Shown here one piece after another: positions 1 to 9,442 of a DNA stretch of 64,000 nt (position 1 is its first letter; the number at the start of each line of letters is the position of its first letter). The notes below the pieces were generated by a model. The model was not told the origin of the DNA. It ran no database searches and worked only from the letters and a program-made list of their open reading frames with translations. The stretch comes from Lampris incognitus. Its lineage: Eukaryota > Chordata > Actinopteri > Lampriformes > Lampridae. Where the stretch lies: positions 13,130,137 through 13,194,136 of the forward strand of contig NC_079219.1 of NCBI RefSeq assembly GCF_029633865.1. Direction: 5' to 3'. Position numbers and translations under genes: made by a program.

Positions 1-50
1 CCTGTGTCAGTAGACAATGTAAAAGACCGCTAAGCTACCCGGATGCCCTA
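1..50 (-). repeat. SINE family A fragment, head end, cut by window edge
   Basis: The reverse complement reads as the tRNA-like head of the commonest SINE here (called family A in this annotation): a box-A-like run around GTAGCTTAGCGGTC that matches the heads at 3142 and 30949. The rest lies outside the window. Confidence 0.6.
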
Positions 51-184
51 TCCATTCTGAAGTTTTAATATGCATTTTGATCTTAAAAATAAACAAAATT
101 AATGCTAAATAGGCTAAATTTTGATATTCTTTGTTTTTGATTGAGATGGCTTGAATGTGTAGAGGAGAGATGCTGGGTATATCA

Positions 185-380
185 GTAGAATGATGCTGAA
201 TATGGAGCTGCCAGGGAAGAGGAAAAGAAGAAGGCCAAAGAAGAGGTTTATTGATGTGGTGAGGGAGGACATGCAGGTGGCTGGTGTGACAGAGGAAGAT
301 ACAGAGGACAGGAAGAGATGGAAACGGATGATCCGCTGTGGCGACCCCTAACGGGAGCAGCCAAAAGTAGTAGAGAATGC
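185..380 (+). mobile_element. 3' end of a non-LTR retrotransposon (LINE), 5' truncated
   Basis: The forward frame encodes the extreme C-terminus of a LINE reverse transcriptase ORF, with motifs such as PGKRKRRRPKKRF, EDAEDR-like EDTEDRKRW and MIRCGDP followed by a stop and a short AGT-rich tail. A close relative lies at 11858-12075 and shorter pieces at 10598-10652 (reverse) and about 47230. This is a dead 5'-truncated insertion in an intron of smg9. The clade cannot be fixed from the last 60 residues. Confidence 0.7.
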
Positions 381-852
381 TAAATAGGCTAATTTGCATA
401 CTGTGAACAATAACCATCAGATGGCATTAGCTAGCCAGATTAGATTGATAACTTTTCACTCCCTCGGCTGAAAACATCTTGTTATTAGTTACATGCAAAA
501 TTGCCTGGTTTTACTGCTAACACTTGGTCATGTCAATGAAATTAAAAGGCGAGAATATTTGAATAATGTTTCACCCAATTTGACAGTTGGTGGATATAAC
601 TGCTGCCATAGCCACCAATAAAACGAGAGGATCGCAAGCAGATGTAAAGAATGCCGCTTTCAAAAAAATTACTAAAAAAAGGCTTTAAGAATATTTTAAC
701 AGGTAGAAAATGCATTCAACTTGTTTGTTAGGCTTCAAAAACACACACAACGTGTATTTTTTGAGAAACTTAGAATTTAAACAAAACAAAGTCGTTTTAA
801 AAGGAAAACTCCACTGGATTTCTTTAACTGCGTCCCGCCCTAGTAACGCTAC
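381..852. other. smg9 intron sequence, nothing recognised
   Basis: AT-rich stretch between the LINE tail and smg9 exon 5. I see no coding exon, RNA gene or clear repeat. The remaining smg9 exons (beyond exon 5) must lie left of the window. Confidence 0.5.
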
Positions 853-965
853 CTTTGGTCTTCCTCAGATGTGTTTGCGGATAACAGTGACATGATGGTG
901 GATTTCCCAGCTCCTTGAAGGCCAATGACTCCAACCACTAACATATCTGTCTGGTCCCTCAGATA
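853..965 (-). CDS. smg9: smg9 coding exon 5 (P-loop)
   Basis: Encodes YLRDQTDMLVVGV followed by GLQGAGKST and SLLSANTSEEDQ. Acceptor CTAG before 965; donor AAG/GTAGCG after 853. It ends in phase 2, with the last Arg codon split. Confidence 0.92.
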
Positions 966-3900
966 CTAGAACACACATCACAACATCACTGTTTTTTCAC
1001 AGTTTCTATCTGAAGCTTTGACTAATTTCTGAATTGAAAATAAAATTCATTTTCGGGTATCACATGGCCTTCAGGCAATAATCCCTGAGGTAAATTTACC
1101 GCTCGAACATATGATACATCACTCAGATTAATTACCTAATAACTCACCTCCATGGCGCTGTCACACCAATTCATCTGATCGTCCACCAGCTTGATGCTGT
1201 GCTTCATTTTCTCCAGAGGTAGGAGTTTACTTTGACCAATCACAGCTATGTGCCACATAGACAGATTTCAGAAGTACATTTTAGTTTTCGTCAGCTGTTA
1301 TTTTACCGCCACATTATTTTAGTAGCCAATGGCTCAACTAAAAAAAAAAACATTACTTGTAAAAATAATGTTAACTTACGGTCTACAGCACTGCTCGATG
1401 CAGAAGCACCCATGCCTCGGTTCTGGATCTGGTATACTGGCTGGGTAGGACGCTGTCCCTCCCTCTCCAACTTTGAAGACCCAGCACCAGAGGGTACAGG
1501 GGTCACCTCTGGAGGTATGCCTGGCTTTCCACCATCCTCTCTGGCTTTGATTAGCATGATGGGCTTCTCAAGGACAGGGGCTCCACTGACAGGCACATTT
1601 TGAGATGGCTTGGACTACAAAGAAAGATCCAAGGGCACAAGTCAGGAGAAAATGCTTAACATGGGATAGACAATATTAAGCAAATATCTCATAAGACTAC
1701 ATACCCTTTCACCAGGGGGTTTTGCCAGTATGATAGGTGTTTTCTGAAGGACTGGTCCTGGGGGATCCTCGCTCCCATCCTAATTCAAGGTAGGCCAATA
1801 GTAAGTCCTGACTTGTGAGTTGTAAAAGTGGCATCGACAGCATAATAAACAAGAAATTGCATCCCTGCCTCCCACCACCTTACCCAGGTCCACATGCTCC
1901 CTCAACAGTGCCTATAAAAACATTCATACCCATTATTTGAGCCTTATCCTAAACAGAGTTTGTTTCATCCACTACACATTTTTGTATATATTTAGTATAT
2001 TGTGAATGGTTTTCTTTGTAAATCTCTTTTTCCATGTATAATTCTTTGTTTTTAATCTTGTTGTGCACATATATTAACCACCTATCTCAGCTCTACAATT
2101 ACCCATAATCCCCGTGACCCTGAGTAAGGATAAGCGGTTTGGCTAATGAATGAATAAATACGCTCAACACATTCACTCCTTTAACCACCCCACCCCAACC
2201 ACCAGGATTCACACACACACGCACACATACAGAATAGAAAGTCTACAGACCCCTGTTAAAATGACAGGTTTTTGTGATGTAAAAAAATGAAACCAAGATA
2301 AATCATGTCAAAACTTTTCCGAATCTTTTTGAAACTGCAACCTATAAAAATAAAGTGAAAAACAATCAAACATTTTAGGGGAAATAAAATACAAAACTTA
2401 CAATAGCCTGGATGCATAAGTGTGCACACCCCCAAACTAATACTTTGTTGAAGCATCTTTTGCTTTTATTACAGTACTCAAGTCTTTTTGGGTAAGAGTC
2501 TGTCAGCTTGGTACAGCTTGACTTGGCAATATTTTCCCACTTTTCCTCGCGAAAAGGTTCTAGATCCATCAAATTGCGAGGCCATCCCCTGTGTACAGCC
2601 GTCTTCAGGTCACCCCAAAGATTTTCAGTTGGATTCAGGTCTGGGCTCTGGCTGGGCCATTCCATAATGTTGATCTTCTTTTAGTGAAGCCATTCCTTCG
2701 TTGATTTGGATGTATGCTTTGGGTTGTTGTCGTGCTGAAAGGTGAAATTTCTCTTCATCTTCAGCTTTCTAGCAGATGCTTGAAGTTTTTGTGCCAAAAT
2801 CAACTGGTATTTGGAGCTATTCATGATTCCTCCACCTTAACTAAAGCCCCAGTTCTGTCTGAAGAAAAAGTAGCCCCAAAGCACGATGCTGCCACCACTA
2901 CGCTTCTCCATGGGTATGGTGTTCTCTTGGTGATGTGCTGTGTTGTTTTTGTGCCAAACATACCTTTTGGAATTATGGCCAAAAAGTTCAGTCTTGGTCT
3001 CATCAAGCCAAAACATATTTTTCCATATGGCTTTGAGAGAGCGGTTGTATCTTTTTACAAAATTTAGATGGGCTTGGATGTTTGTTTTTTTTTCATGTGA
3101 AAAGGCTTCCGTCTTGCCACCCTACCCCATAGCAGCTCCTTGGACATCCAGGTAGCGTAGCAGTCTATTCTGCTGCCCATCAACACGGGGATCACCGGTT
3201 CGAATCCCCGTGTTACCTCTGGCTTGGTCAGGCATCCCTACAGACACAATTAGCCGTGTCTGCGGGGGGGATGCCAGATGAGGGTATGTGTCCTGGTTGC
3301 TGCACTAGCACCTCCTCTGGTCGGTCGGGGTGCTCGTTCGGGGGGTGGGGGGGTAGCATGATCCTCCCATGCGCTACATCCGCCTGACCAAACTTCTCAT
3401 TGTCAGGTGAAAAGAAGCGGCTGGCAACTCCACATGTATCAGAGGAGGCATGTGGTAGTCTGCAGCCTTCCCCGGATCGGCAGATGGGGTAGAGCAGTGA
3501 CTGGGACAGCTCGGAAGAGTGGGGTAATTGGCCGAATACAGTTGGGGAGAAAAGGGGGGGGGGGCCCAAAAAGAAATTCCTGCAGCTCCTTTAATGTTGC
3601 CGTAGGCCTCTTGGCAGCCTCCCTGACCAGTTTTCTCCTTTTCTTCTCATCAATTTTGGAGGGACATCCCGTTCTTGGTAATGTAACTGTTGTGCCATAT
3701 TTTCTCCACTTGTTGATGATTGTCTTCTCACTGTGTTTCATGTTATATCTAATGCCTTGGAAATTCTTTTGTACCTCTCTCCTGATCAATACCTTTCAAC
3801 AATGACATCCCATTCATGCTTTGTAAGCTGTTTGTGGACCATGGCTTCTGCAGTTGGATGGAACCAAGAAGATGCCAGGAAAATCCTACAGCAACAGCTG

Positions 3901-6900
3901 AACTTTATTTGGGGTTAATCATAGTCACTTTAATTGATGGCAGGAGCATACCAACTATTTAACTACTATTTAACATGAGTTTGAATGTGATTGGTTAATT
4001 TTGAACACAGTCACATCCCCAATTAATAGAGAATTGCACTCAGAGTGCAGATCTCCACCAGGTGAATGTACCTCCCCTTCTCCAGTGCTCAAACTCGGCG
4101 ACAAGCCCTTATTTCCCTAACCCTAACCCTAACCCTACTGGGAGAAGGGAAATACATGCACACACAGGCAGAAAAAAAAGTGTTTTTCCTGTCATTATAA
4201 GACTTCTGTGCAGCGCCCACGTCGACCGAATGGAAAATATGGAAGAAGCTCAATATAAAAAAACTACCTAATAAAAACGTTTTGCCTGTCAGTCTGTGAA
4301 TGCGCAGCCCCCTAGGCGGACCCTAAAAAGAAAGCGACCAAGTCTGACATGAAATGACAAGAGATCATAATTTCAAAGCCATTATTACAAGATGTCAAAT
4401 ATATTTAACCATCACAATTTTCACGACATAAAATGAATGAAGGTGAATGGCTGCTCTACTGATTGACTTTCATCCAGTTTAAAGCGATAAAACGGCAAGA
4501 AAACATAGCTCAGTCATGGGAAATGTTTTATTGTAGCTACTGAGATGATTTCCAACTGTGACTGATTAATCCTACTCTTGAAATTGTATTTTTATAGCAG
4601 AGTTTCAACATCAGAGACTATGGCACTTCCATATGGCGGCGAGGTGAATAAGGCGAATTATTTTTGGTTCATCTAGTGTTCCTTCAGTTCTCATTTGCTG
4701 AGATCAGCAGTGAATGATGTGCTGGCTTGCAAAATAAGATCGACTTCTTATTTACTTTCAAGACTCATAACCAAACACATAATCTTCTTCTTGCTCATTT
4801 TTATAAATAAAATCTTTATAAATAAATCTTTCCCACAGTGTAACAGCTAGAGCTCATCCAGATTATCCACAACATTCAAGTATCTCCTGGCAGCATCCAA
4901 CACTATCTTGATTCTTTCCAACTTCCCCTTCATTTCACCAGCACAATTTATGACCATGGCAATGAATGCCAAAAATCCTTTCTTGTCCATGCCGATATTC
5001 TGGTCAGCCCCATTCCTTTTCTATGCCGGTTCTTTTTGCACTTCCATCATATTGACATTTCTCTCCATCTGCTTAGCAGCTTTGGCATACAACAATCCCC
5101 TTTCTATTCTCATCTTATTCACTTTCTTGTTCTTAATTCGTTTTGGACACTGTGCTGACCCCGTATCATGATTTCTCTTGCAGTGCAGGCACTTTGCTCT
5201 CTCCTCCTAAACTTTACGTCTTGGTAAGTGCTCAAAAATCTAGGTAAGGAAAGCCCAGAAAGTTGAATCCGTTCATCTGGACACAACGTTTAGTAGGAGA
5301 AACGTTTCATCACTCATCTAAATGACTTCATCAATCTCAGCTGACTGCAGCTGTCCCCAACAGTTCCCTCCCTCCCCCCATTCACTCTCTAGCTCGCTCG
5401 ACCAACGCCGCTTTCCATCGCTGCCTGCTCTGAGTCAACCGTGCGCATGCACAACTCACATCTACAGCTGAGTCAGATCGGGCAGCGATAGTGTCAAAAC
5501 CAAAACATTATGTATTCTGTACAGTTTGTAGAGCATCAGAACATGTTGGGGATGGGAGAAGGACAACTGCAAAGCAGAGGAGTGTAAAGTTGAGAATCCC
5601 AGAAAGTTGAATCAGTTCATCTGGACACGTTTAGTGGGGGAAACGTTTCATCACTCATCTAAGTGACTTTTTCAGTGTCAGCTGACTGCAGATATCCCCA
5701 ACCTTATAAACAGCATAGTTGCATGACAACCAAAACCGGCACAGTTGCGTCACAATCGAAACCATTGATCGGTTTCATATGCAAATTGCTGTGACCATTA
5801 GTTAAGAGTTAATATGGCCACGTGTACTTTTCACAGAGGATTGAGGTTGCTTTCAAACCCAAAAACAGAAATTTGTCCACCCCAAGGACGGAGTTAGCCG
5901 GCATATAACAGAGCAATATAGTGTACACTGATAAGTGACAGGAGGATTGCCATGAATTGTACATTGGGAAACCAAACAGACTCTGGTAAGGAGGATAGCA
6001 CAACACAGAAAAGCTATCTCGTCAGGCCAGGACTCCACAATCTACACCCATCTACAGGCCAGTGGCCATTCTTTCAAGGATGAGGATGTGCACATCCTTG
6101 ATAGGGAGGAAAGCTGATTTGGAGTCAAAAAGGCCACCTATGTGAAGAGGGAACAACCATCCCTGAACCAAGGAGGAGGGGGGCTAAGAGCACATCTGTT
6201 GCCATCTTACAATGCTGTGATTACAACTATTCCCCATTCCTCTGTGAAAAGTACACATAGCCATTTCAACCCTAACTAATGGTCATGGCAATTTGCATAT
6301 GAAACCGATCACTGGTTTCAGTTGTGATGCAACTATGCTGTTTATAAGGTTGGGGATACCTGCAGTCAGCTGAGACTGAAAAAGTCACTTAGCTGAGTGA
6401 TGAAACAAGTGCAACTGGACTTGGTATATATCCGTGAAGACGTTTTGCCTCTCATCCAAGAGGCGAAACGTCTTCAAGGATATATACCAAGTCCAGTTGC
6501 ACTTGATTCAACTCCTTTGGATAACCATGACCTGGATGAATGAGAACATTCACAGACATGAGTGATGAAACGTTTCTCCCATTAAACGTTGTGTCCAGAT
6601 GAACCGATTCAACTTTCTGGGATTCTCAACTTTACACTCCTCCACTTTGTGGTTGTCTTTCTCACACCTCCCACATCTTCTGACTCCCCTACAAACCGCA
6701 ACGGATACATAATGTTTTGGTTTTAACACTATCGCTGCCTGATGTGGCGCAACCGTAGATGTGAGTCGCGCATGCGCACAGTTGACTCAGGGTGGGCGGC
6801 GACGGAAAGTAGCGTTGGTCGAGCGAGCTAAAGAGTGAATGAGAGGGAACAGCGATAACGAGAACAAAGTTTTTAATCACCTCAAGAGAGAGGTTCTTCA

Positions 6901-8774
6901 TCATAGTCCTAACTGTGCATGACATTTTTAGGCTGACAGGTCGAGTAGTCTGTGATATTCGCTGCAGACACACATGCACGCACGCATGCATGCATAACCC
7001 CCTCTAGGAAATAATAAAAGGGTGTGTACACATATGCAGCCTGGTTATTGTAAATTTTCTATTTTTTCCCTACATTTTTTCCTGATTGTTTCTCACTTTA
7101 TTTTTCTCTCTTTAAGATGTATTTCTGATCTTTCCCTTTTTCTCTCAATTTAGTGGCCAATCGATCCCTATTTTAGTTCGAACACCCACCCTCGTACTGC
7201 GTGCGTTCGCCAGCTGCATCTCTCCGGCCGGCAGTCTCGAAGGAGACGCCTGGAAGTGACGAGGCGACTCCAGGCCGAACCACTTGCTTTTTCCGACACA
7301 CAGAGACGCATCATGTGACGAACACAAGCCGACTCCGCCCCCCTCCCGAAGACAGCGTTGCCAATTATTGCTGCTTCATCGAGTCCGGCCATAGTCGGAT
7401 CTGACGAGACCGGGGCGCGAACCCCGGTCCCCAATGGGCAACTGCGTCGACACAAAGCCGATGCTTAGACCGCTACACCACCGCGGACCCCCACTTTATT
7501 TTTTATAATGGTAAAATGCTAAATGCTTTTCTAGTCTACTGACCACTCAAAGCACTTCACAACGTATGCCTCGCGTTAATCCATTCATATACTGATGGCG
7601 AAGGCTGCCATGCAAGAAGCCAACCTGCTCATCAGGAGTAGTCAGGGGTTCAGTGTCTTGCTCAAGGATACTTCGACGCACTCTCTGAAGGAGCCGGGGA
7701 ACGAGCCAGCAACCTTCCGATTACTAGACGACCCGCTTTACCTCCTGAGCCATGCCGCTCAAGATTTTTTTTAACTACTTTTATTAATCCATCCATCCAT
7801 TATCCGAACCGCTTATCCTACTCTCAGGGTCGCGGTGATGCTGGAGCCTATCCCAGCAGTCATTGGGCTGCAGGCGGGGAGACACCCTGGACAGGCCGCC
7901 AGGCCATCACACAGGGCGGACATCCACACACACACGTTCATCCCCGTGGGGCAATTCTTTCTCTGCATTTAACCCATCCTAGCTGTGTAGGAGCAGTGGG
8001 CAGCCGCAGGGACACAGTGTATTAACCCTAACATGCATGTCTTTGTGGTTATAGGTTGCATTTAAAAAAAAACAGAATTCCCTCATCCATCCATTAGCTG
8101 AACCGCTTATCCTGTTCTCAGGGATGCTGGAGCCCTATTCCAGCAGTCATTGGCCAGCAGGTGGGGAGACACCCTGGACGGGCCGCCGAGCCATCACAGG
8201 GCCCACACGCACACACTGGAGCTCCCCGAGGAAACCCACACACGGGGAGAACATGCAAGCTCCACGCAGAGGACGACCCACCAAGGTTGGACTACCCGGG
8301 GCTCGAACCCAGGACCTTCTTGCTGTGAGGCGACCGCGCTGACCACTGCGCCACCGTGCCGCCCAGATGACGACATGATATATCTTGGCTTCATTTTTTA
8401 CATCACAAAACCAACCATTTTACCAGGGGTGTGGTGTGGACGTGTATTTAACGTGGATGTATACATGATGCATTTGTATATTCCCTGGATCTTTCTTACT
8501 CTATGTAGCGTTATATTTTTATGTGTTTTCTTTATCTGCTCTCGTTCAGGGAACATTGCATTTCATGCACGAAATGTGCCATATAAATAAAACTCAATAA
8601 TGGCCTGATTGCTGAAGTTATATTTACCCGTCGTTCCCTGGGTTGATATTCCCGATCCCTACTGGGACCAGACAGATTTTGCCCCGGAGGACCTGTGTCC
8701 CTGTCTCCCCGGCGTCGTCTTCTCCTTCGTCCTTGTCCGTACATCCCAGGCTGACTGTGGCCAGACTCCGACAT
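853..8774 (-). CDS. smg9: SMG9, nonsense-mediated mRNA decay factor (exons 1-5 of a longer gene, partial)
   Basis: SMG9 pairs with SMG8 to bind and restrain the SMG1 kinase, which phosphorylates UPF1 during nonsense-mediated decay. Coding exons on the minus strand are 8774-8628, 1779-1705, 1614-1380, 1245-1148 and 965-853. All four junctions have AG/GT borders and matching phases, giving about 222 residues. The product starts MSESGHSQPG, as human SMG9 does as I recall it, followed by an Arg-rich stretch. It then has a Pro-rich linker with QKTPIILAKPP and EKPIMLIKARE, the conserved QRPTQPVYQIQNRGMG block, KHSIKLVDDQMNWCDSA, and the nucleotide-binding P-loop GLQGAGKST. An in-frame ATG five codons upstream (8789) is possible, but 8774 matches the known N-terminus. 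Intron 1 is 6.8 kb and full of transposons. The GTPase-like domain continues off the left edge. In human 19q13.31 SMG9 lies close to KCNN4, the next minus-strand gene here. Confidence 0.93.
1148..1245 (-). CDS. smg9: smg9 coding exon 4
   Basis: 98 bp. It begins by completing a Pro codon (C/CT) and encodes VIGQSKLLPLEKMKHS and IKLVDDQMNWCDSAME. Donor GAG/GTGAGT. Confidence 0.92.
1380..1614 (-). CDS. smg9: smg9 coding exon 3
   Basis: 235 bp, starting after TTGTAG. It encodes SKPSQNVPVSGAP, EKPIMLIKARE, a Pro/Gly-rich linker, EREGQRPTQPVYQIQNRGMG and a Ser-rich tail. Donor GACC/GTAAGT. Confidence 0.92.
1705..1779 (-). CDS. smg9: smg9 coding exon 2
   Basis: Exactly 25 codons, phase 0 at both ends, encoding DGSEDPPGPV and QKTPIILAKPPGER. 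Acceptor ATTAG, donor AGG/GTATGT. Confidence 0.9.
2110..2165 (+). repeat. Tail fragment of SINE family D
   Basis: Carries the recognisable tail of the family seen complete at 58172-58535 (gtgaccctgag, ggataagcggtt), followed by an AATG/AATA-rich run. Confidence 0.5.
2215..4040 (-). mobile_element. Tc1/mariner transposon, broken transposase, split by a SINE
   Basis: Read on the minus strand, three pieces line up with a Tc1-like transposase. An N-terminal helix-turn-helix part at 3789-3590 includes IINKWRKYGTTV and LPRTGCPSKIDEKKRRKLVR. A middle catalytic part at about 3060-2821 includes an ASCFGATFSSDRTGALVKVE frame. The C-terminal part at 2665-2456 includes EWPSQSPDLNPTENLWGDLK, which carries the final acidic residue of the DDE triad. 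Frameshifts and stops separate the parts, so it is inactive. The 3' end (2240-2430) carries the non-coding terminal sequence that also occurs, fragmented, at 7006-8440. A SINE at 3142-3581 interrupts it. It lies in smg9 intron 1. Confidence 0.9.
3142..3581 (+). repeat. SINE family A copy inserted in the Tc1 element
   Basis: Full-length copy of the tRNA-derived SINE: a head with box-B-like GGTTCGAATCC, a body with CCTCCTCTGGTCGGTCGGGG, and an end GTTGGGGAGAAAAGGGG. It is flanked by a perfect 10-bp target duplication (gcagctcctt at 3132-3141 and 3582-3591), which defines its limits. It lies inside the Tc1 transposase region, so it is younger than the Tc1 copy. Confidence 0.88.
4041..4865. other. 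smg9 intron 1, mostly unassigned
   Basis: No gene or large repeat recognised, apart from a short interstitial run of three and a half CCCTAA telomere-type units at 4115-4137. Confidence 0.5.
4866..5230 (-). mobile_element. Fragment of an L1-type LINE ORF1 (C-terminal half)
   Basis: Aligns by eye with 9294-9442 plus 10306-10560 (shared landmarks: CTCCTGGCAGC, TTTATGACCATGG, GGTTCTTTTTGCACTTCCA, CTCTTGCAGTGCAGG). On the minus strand these encode the region after a CCHC zinc knuckle of an L1-like ORF1. Degenerate. Confidence 0.55.
5590..6640 (+). mobile_element. Penelope-like element fragment with degenerate GIY-YIG region
   Basis: The forward frames between 5860 and 6250 carry the distal part of the uracil-DNA-glycosylase-like/GIY-YIG endonuclease of Penelope elements: HLQASGHSFKDEDVHIL-like text, ATYVKREQPSLNQGGGG and SYNAVITTIPHS. 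It contains stops (for example after DREES) and frame changes. The reverse transcriptase is absent. Related copies lie at 52745-53700 and 58600-59660. Confidence 0.8.
6407..6559. mobile_element. 153-bp hairpin element with 12-bp target duplication
   Basis: Bases 6406-6505 form a near-perfect palindrome: arms starting caagtgcaactggac and ending gtccagttgcacttg, one mismatch in the inner stem, loop around CATCCA. It is followed by about 55 bp of unique tail. The whole unit is flanked by gagtgatgaaac at 6395-6406 and 6560-6571, which looks like a 12-bp target duplication. It interrupts the right arm of the inverted repeat. Confidence 0.72.
7006..7110 (+). mobile_element. Terminal part of a Tc1 element (piece 1 of 3)
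   Basis: GGGTGTGTACACATATGCAG and TGGTTATTGTAAATTTTCTA correspond to the reverse complement of 2440-2380 in the Tc1 copy. The continuation is at 8045-8085 (TATAGGTTGCA) and 8367-8440 (GACATGATATATCTTGG), so this terminus is split by later insertions. Confidence 0.65.
7140..7495 (-). repeat. tRNA-derived SINE, family B
   Basis: On the minus strand the head at 7495-7385 resembles a tRNA, with box-A-like TGGTGTAGCGGTC and box-B-like GGTTCGCGCC, followed by a GC-rich body with CTCCCGAAGACAG on the plus strand. Only this copy of the family was seen. The two promoter boxes are present but the cloverleaf continues into a non-tRNA body, so it is a SINE and not a tRNA gene. Confidence 0.68.
7500..7765 (-). 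repeat. tRNA-derived SINE, family C
   Basis: Minus-strand head: box-A-like TGGCTCAGGAGGTAAAG, then GGTTGCTGGCTCG, a body around CTTGAGCAAGACACTGAACC, and a tail related to AGCGCTATATAAATAC. It matches the copy at 37797-38062 over its length. No intact tRNA fold beyond the head. Confidence 0.75.
7785..7925 (-). repeat. SINE family D, tail half
   Basis: Reverse copy of the tail region: ATCCATCCATCCATTATCC simple-repeat end, AACCGCTTATCCT, GCTGGAGCCTATCCCAGCAG and ACCCTGGACAGGCC. Truncated before the tRNA-like head. Confidence 0.8.
7945..8020 (-). repeat. Short repeat fragment related to 21478-21597
   Basis: CTGCATTTAACCCATCCTAG and AGGAGCAGTGGGCAGCCGC are the reverse complement of a stretch at about 21495-21560, a small dispersed repeat tail. 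Confidence 0.5.
8086..8366 (-). repeat. SINE family D, nearly complete
   Basis: Reverse orientation: simple-repeat end near 8089, then the body, then the tRNA-like head with box B GGTTCGAGCCCCGGG and box A TGGCGCAGTGGTC near 8350. It interrupts the Tc1 terminal sequence, which resumes at 8367. Confidence 0.82.
8367..8440 (+). mobile_element. Terminal part of a Tc1 element (piece 3 of 3)
   Basis: GACATGATATATCTTGGCTT and TTTTTTACATCACAAAACC match the reverse complement of 2310-2262 at the end of the Tc1 copy. It is the outer end of the terminus that starts at 7006. Confidence 0.68.
8628..8774 (-). CDS. smg9: smg9 coding exon 1
   Basis: 49 codons. MSESGHSQPGMYGQG, then a run of seven Arg and an acidic/Gly-rich stretch, ending REYQPRERR. 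Donor ACGG/GTAAAT, phase 0. The N-terminus matches human SMG9 as I recall it. Confidence 0.93.
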
Positions 8775-9100
8775 GCTGCCGCCCACCAAATACTGCCTTG
8801 GCTAAAACAAGTGGCGGCTAACACAAGCAGTGCCGGTTAGCTAGCGAGCATCGGCGTCGCAAACCGTGGCGTGTCTGCGGAAAACGGCGCCGTCGAGCTC
8901 ACTGCGCTCGAAGCGACAGCTAACAACTCTGCGGCCAAAAGGCTTTGCGCCACTGTCGTTGTTTTGTGACTCCCGACGACAGCGCTCAACTCTTCGTTTC
9001 ACTTCTATTTCTAAAAACACGCACCGATGGTCACGACAACGCGCGCCGGGTAAATGCGCGCTTGTTTGGCATCTCGGCATTGCCCGCATGAGCGGACTCT
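8775..9100 (-). promoter_or_regulatory. CpG-rich candidate promoter and 5' UTR of smg9
   Basis: CpG-dense stretch directly upstream of the smg9 start (CGGCGTCGCAAACC, AACGGCGCCGTCGAGC, CGACAACGCGCGCCGGG) in otherwise AT-rich DNA. No TATA box is obvious, as is usual for a housekeeping gene. ORFs on both strands here are probably by-products of the GC content. Confidence 0.6.
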
Positions 9101-9293
9101 TCTTCTTCCGTCTTGTTGGTTTTTTAATTGGCGGTTGGCATCCGAAATGTCGCGTTACCGCCACCTACTGAAACGTAAGAACGTCACAGTACAGATTAAT
9201 TACATTGTACATCCAAAGTGATGCCGTTCACGATATTGTCCCCTCTATAACCCAGACCCAGCCTGAGTTGATACAAAGCCTCCCCGCAGTGTC

Positions 9294-9442
9294 ACGTCTT
9301 GATCTTCTCCAGATATGTCAAAAATATTCATATGTCTCCTGGCAGCCTCCAGGACCATCTTGATACTTGCCGACTTTCCCTTTATTTCAGCAGTACAATT
9401 TATGACCATGGTAATAAATACCAAAATCTCCTGTCCATGCAG
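9294..9442 (-). mobile_element. L1-type LINE ORF1 fragment, C-terminal part
   Basis: Homologous to 4866-4990. It continues at 10306 after an L2-like insertion. The minus-strand frame contains MVLEAARRHMNIFDISGEDQ. Confidence 0.6.

Larger units (their letters stand above)
5375..6845. repeat. Large imperfect inverted repeat, arms about 455-465 bp, around a Penelope fragment
   Basis: The left arm 5375-5840 is the reverse complement of 6240-6845 once a 153-bp insertion at 6407-6559 is removed. Landmarks are GCTCGCTCGACCAACGC (left) against GCGTTGGTCGAGCGAGC (right), GTGCGCATGC, CCAAAACATTATGTAT, GGAGTGTAAAGTTGAGAATC, and TCATATGCAAATTGC near the centre. The outer part of each arm matches L1-type ORF1 zinc-knuckle sequence and the inner part matches Penelope terminal sequence. 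The roughly 400-bp spacer carries the GIY-YIG-related ORF. Confidence 0.8.

Noticed and set aside
4115-4137. Telomere end
   Set aside because: Only three and a half CCCTAA units, with ordinary sequence on both sides; an interstitial relic.
5809-6038. Minus-strand ORFs over the Penelope fragment
   Set aside because: The forward strand carries the recognisable GIY-YIG-region residues; these are shadows.
8841-9171. ORFs of about 100 codons on both strands upstream of smg9
   Set aside because: They fall in the CpG-rich promoter region, have no known domain, and overlap each other.
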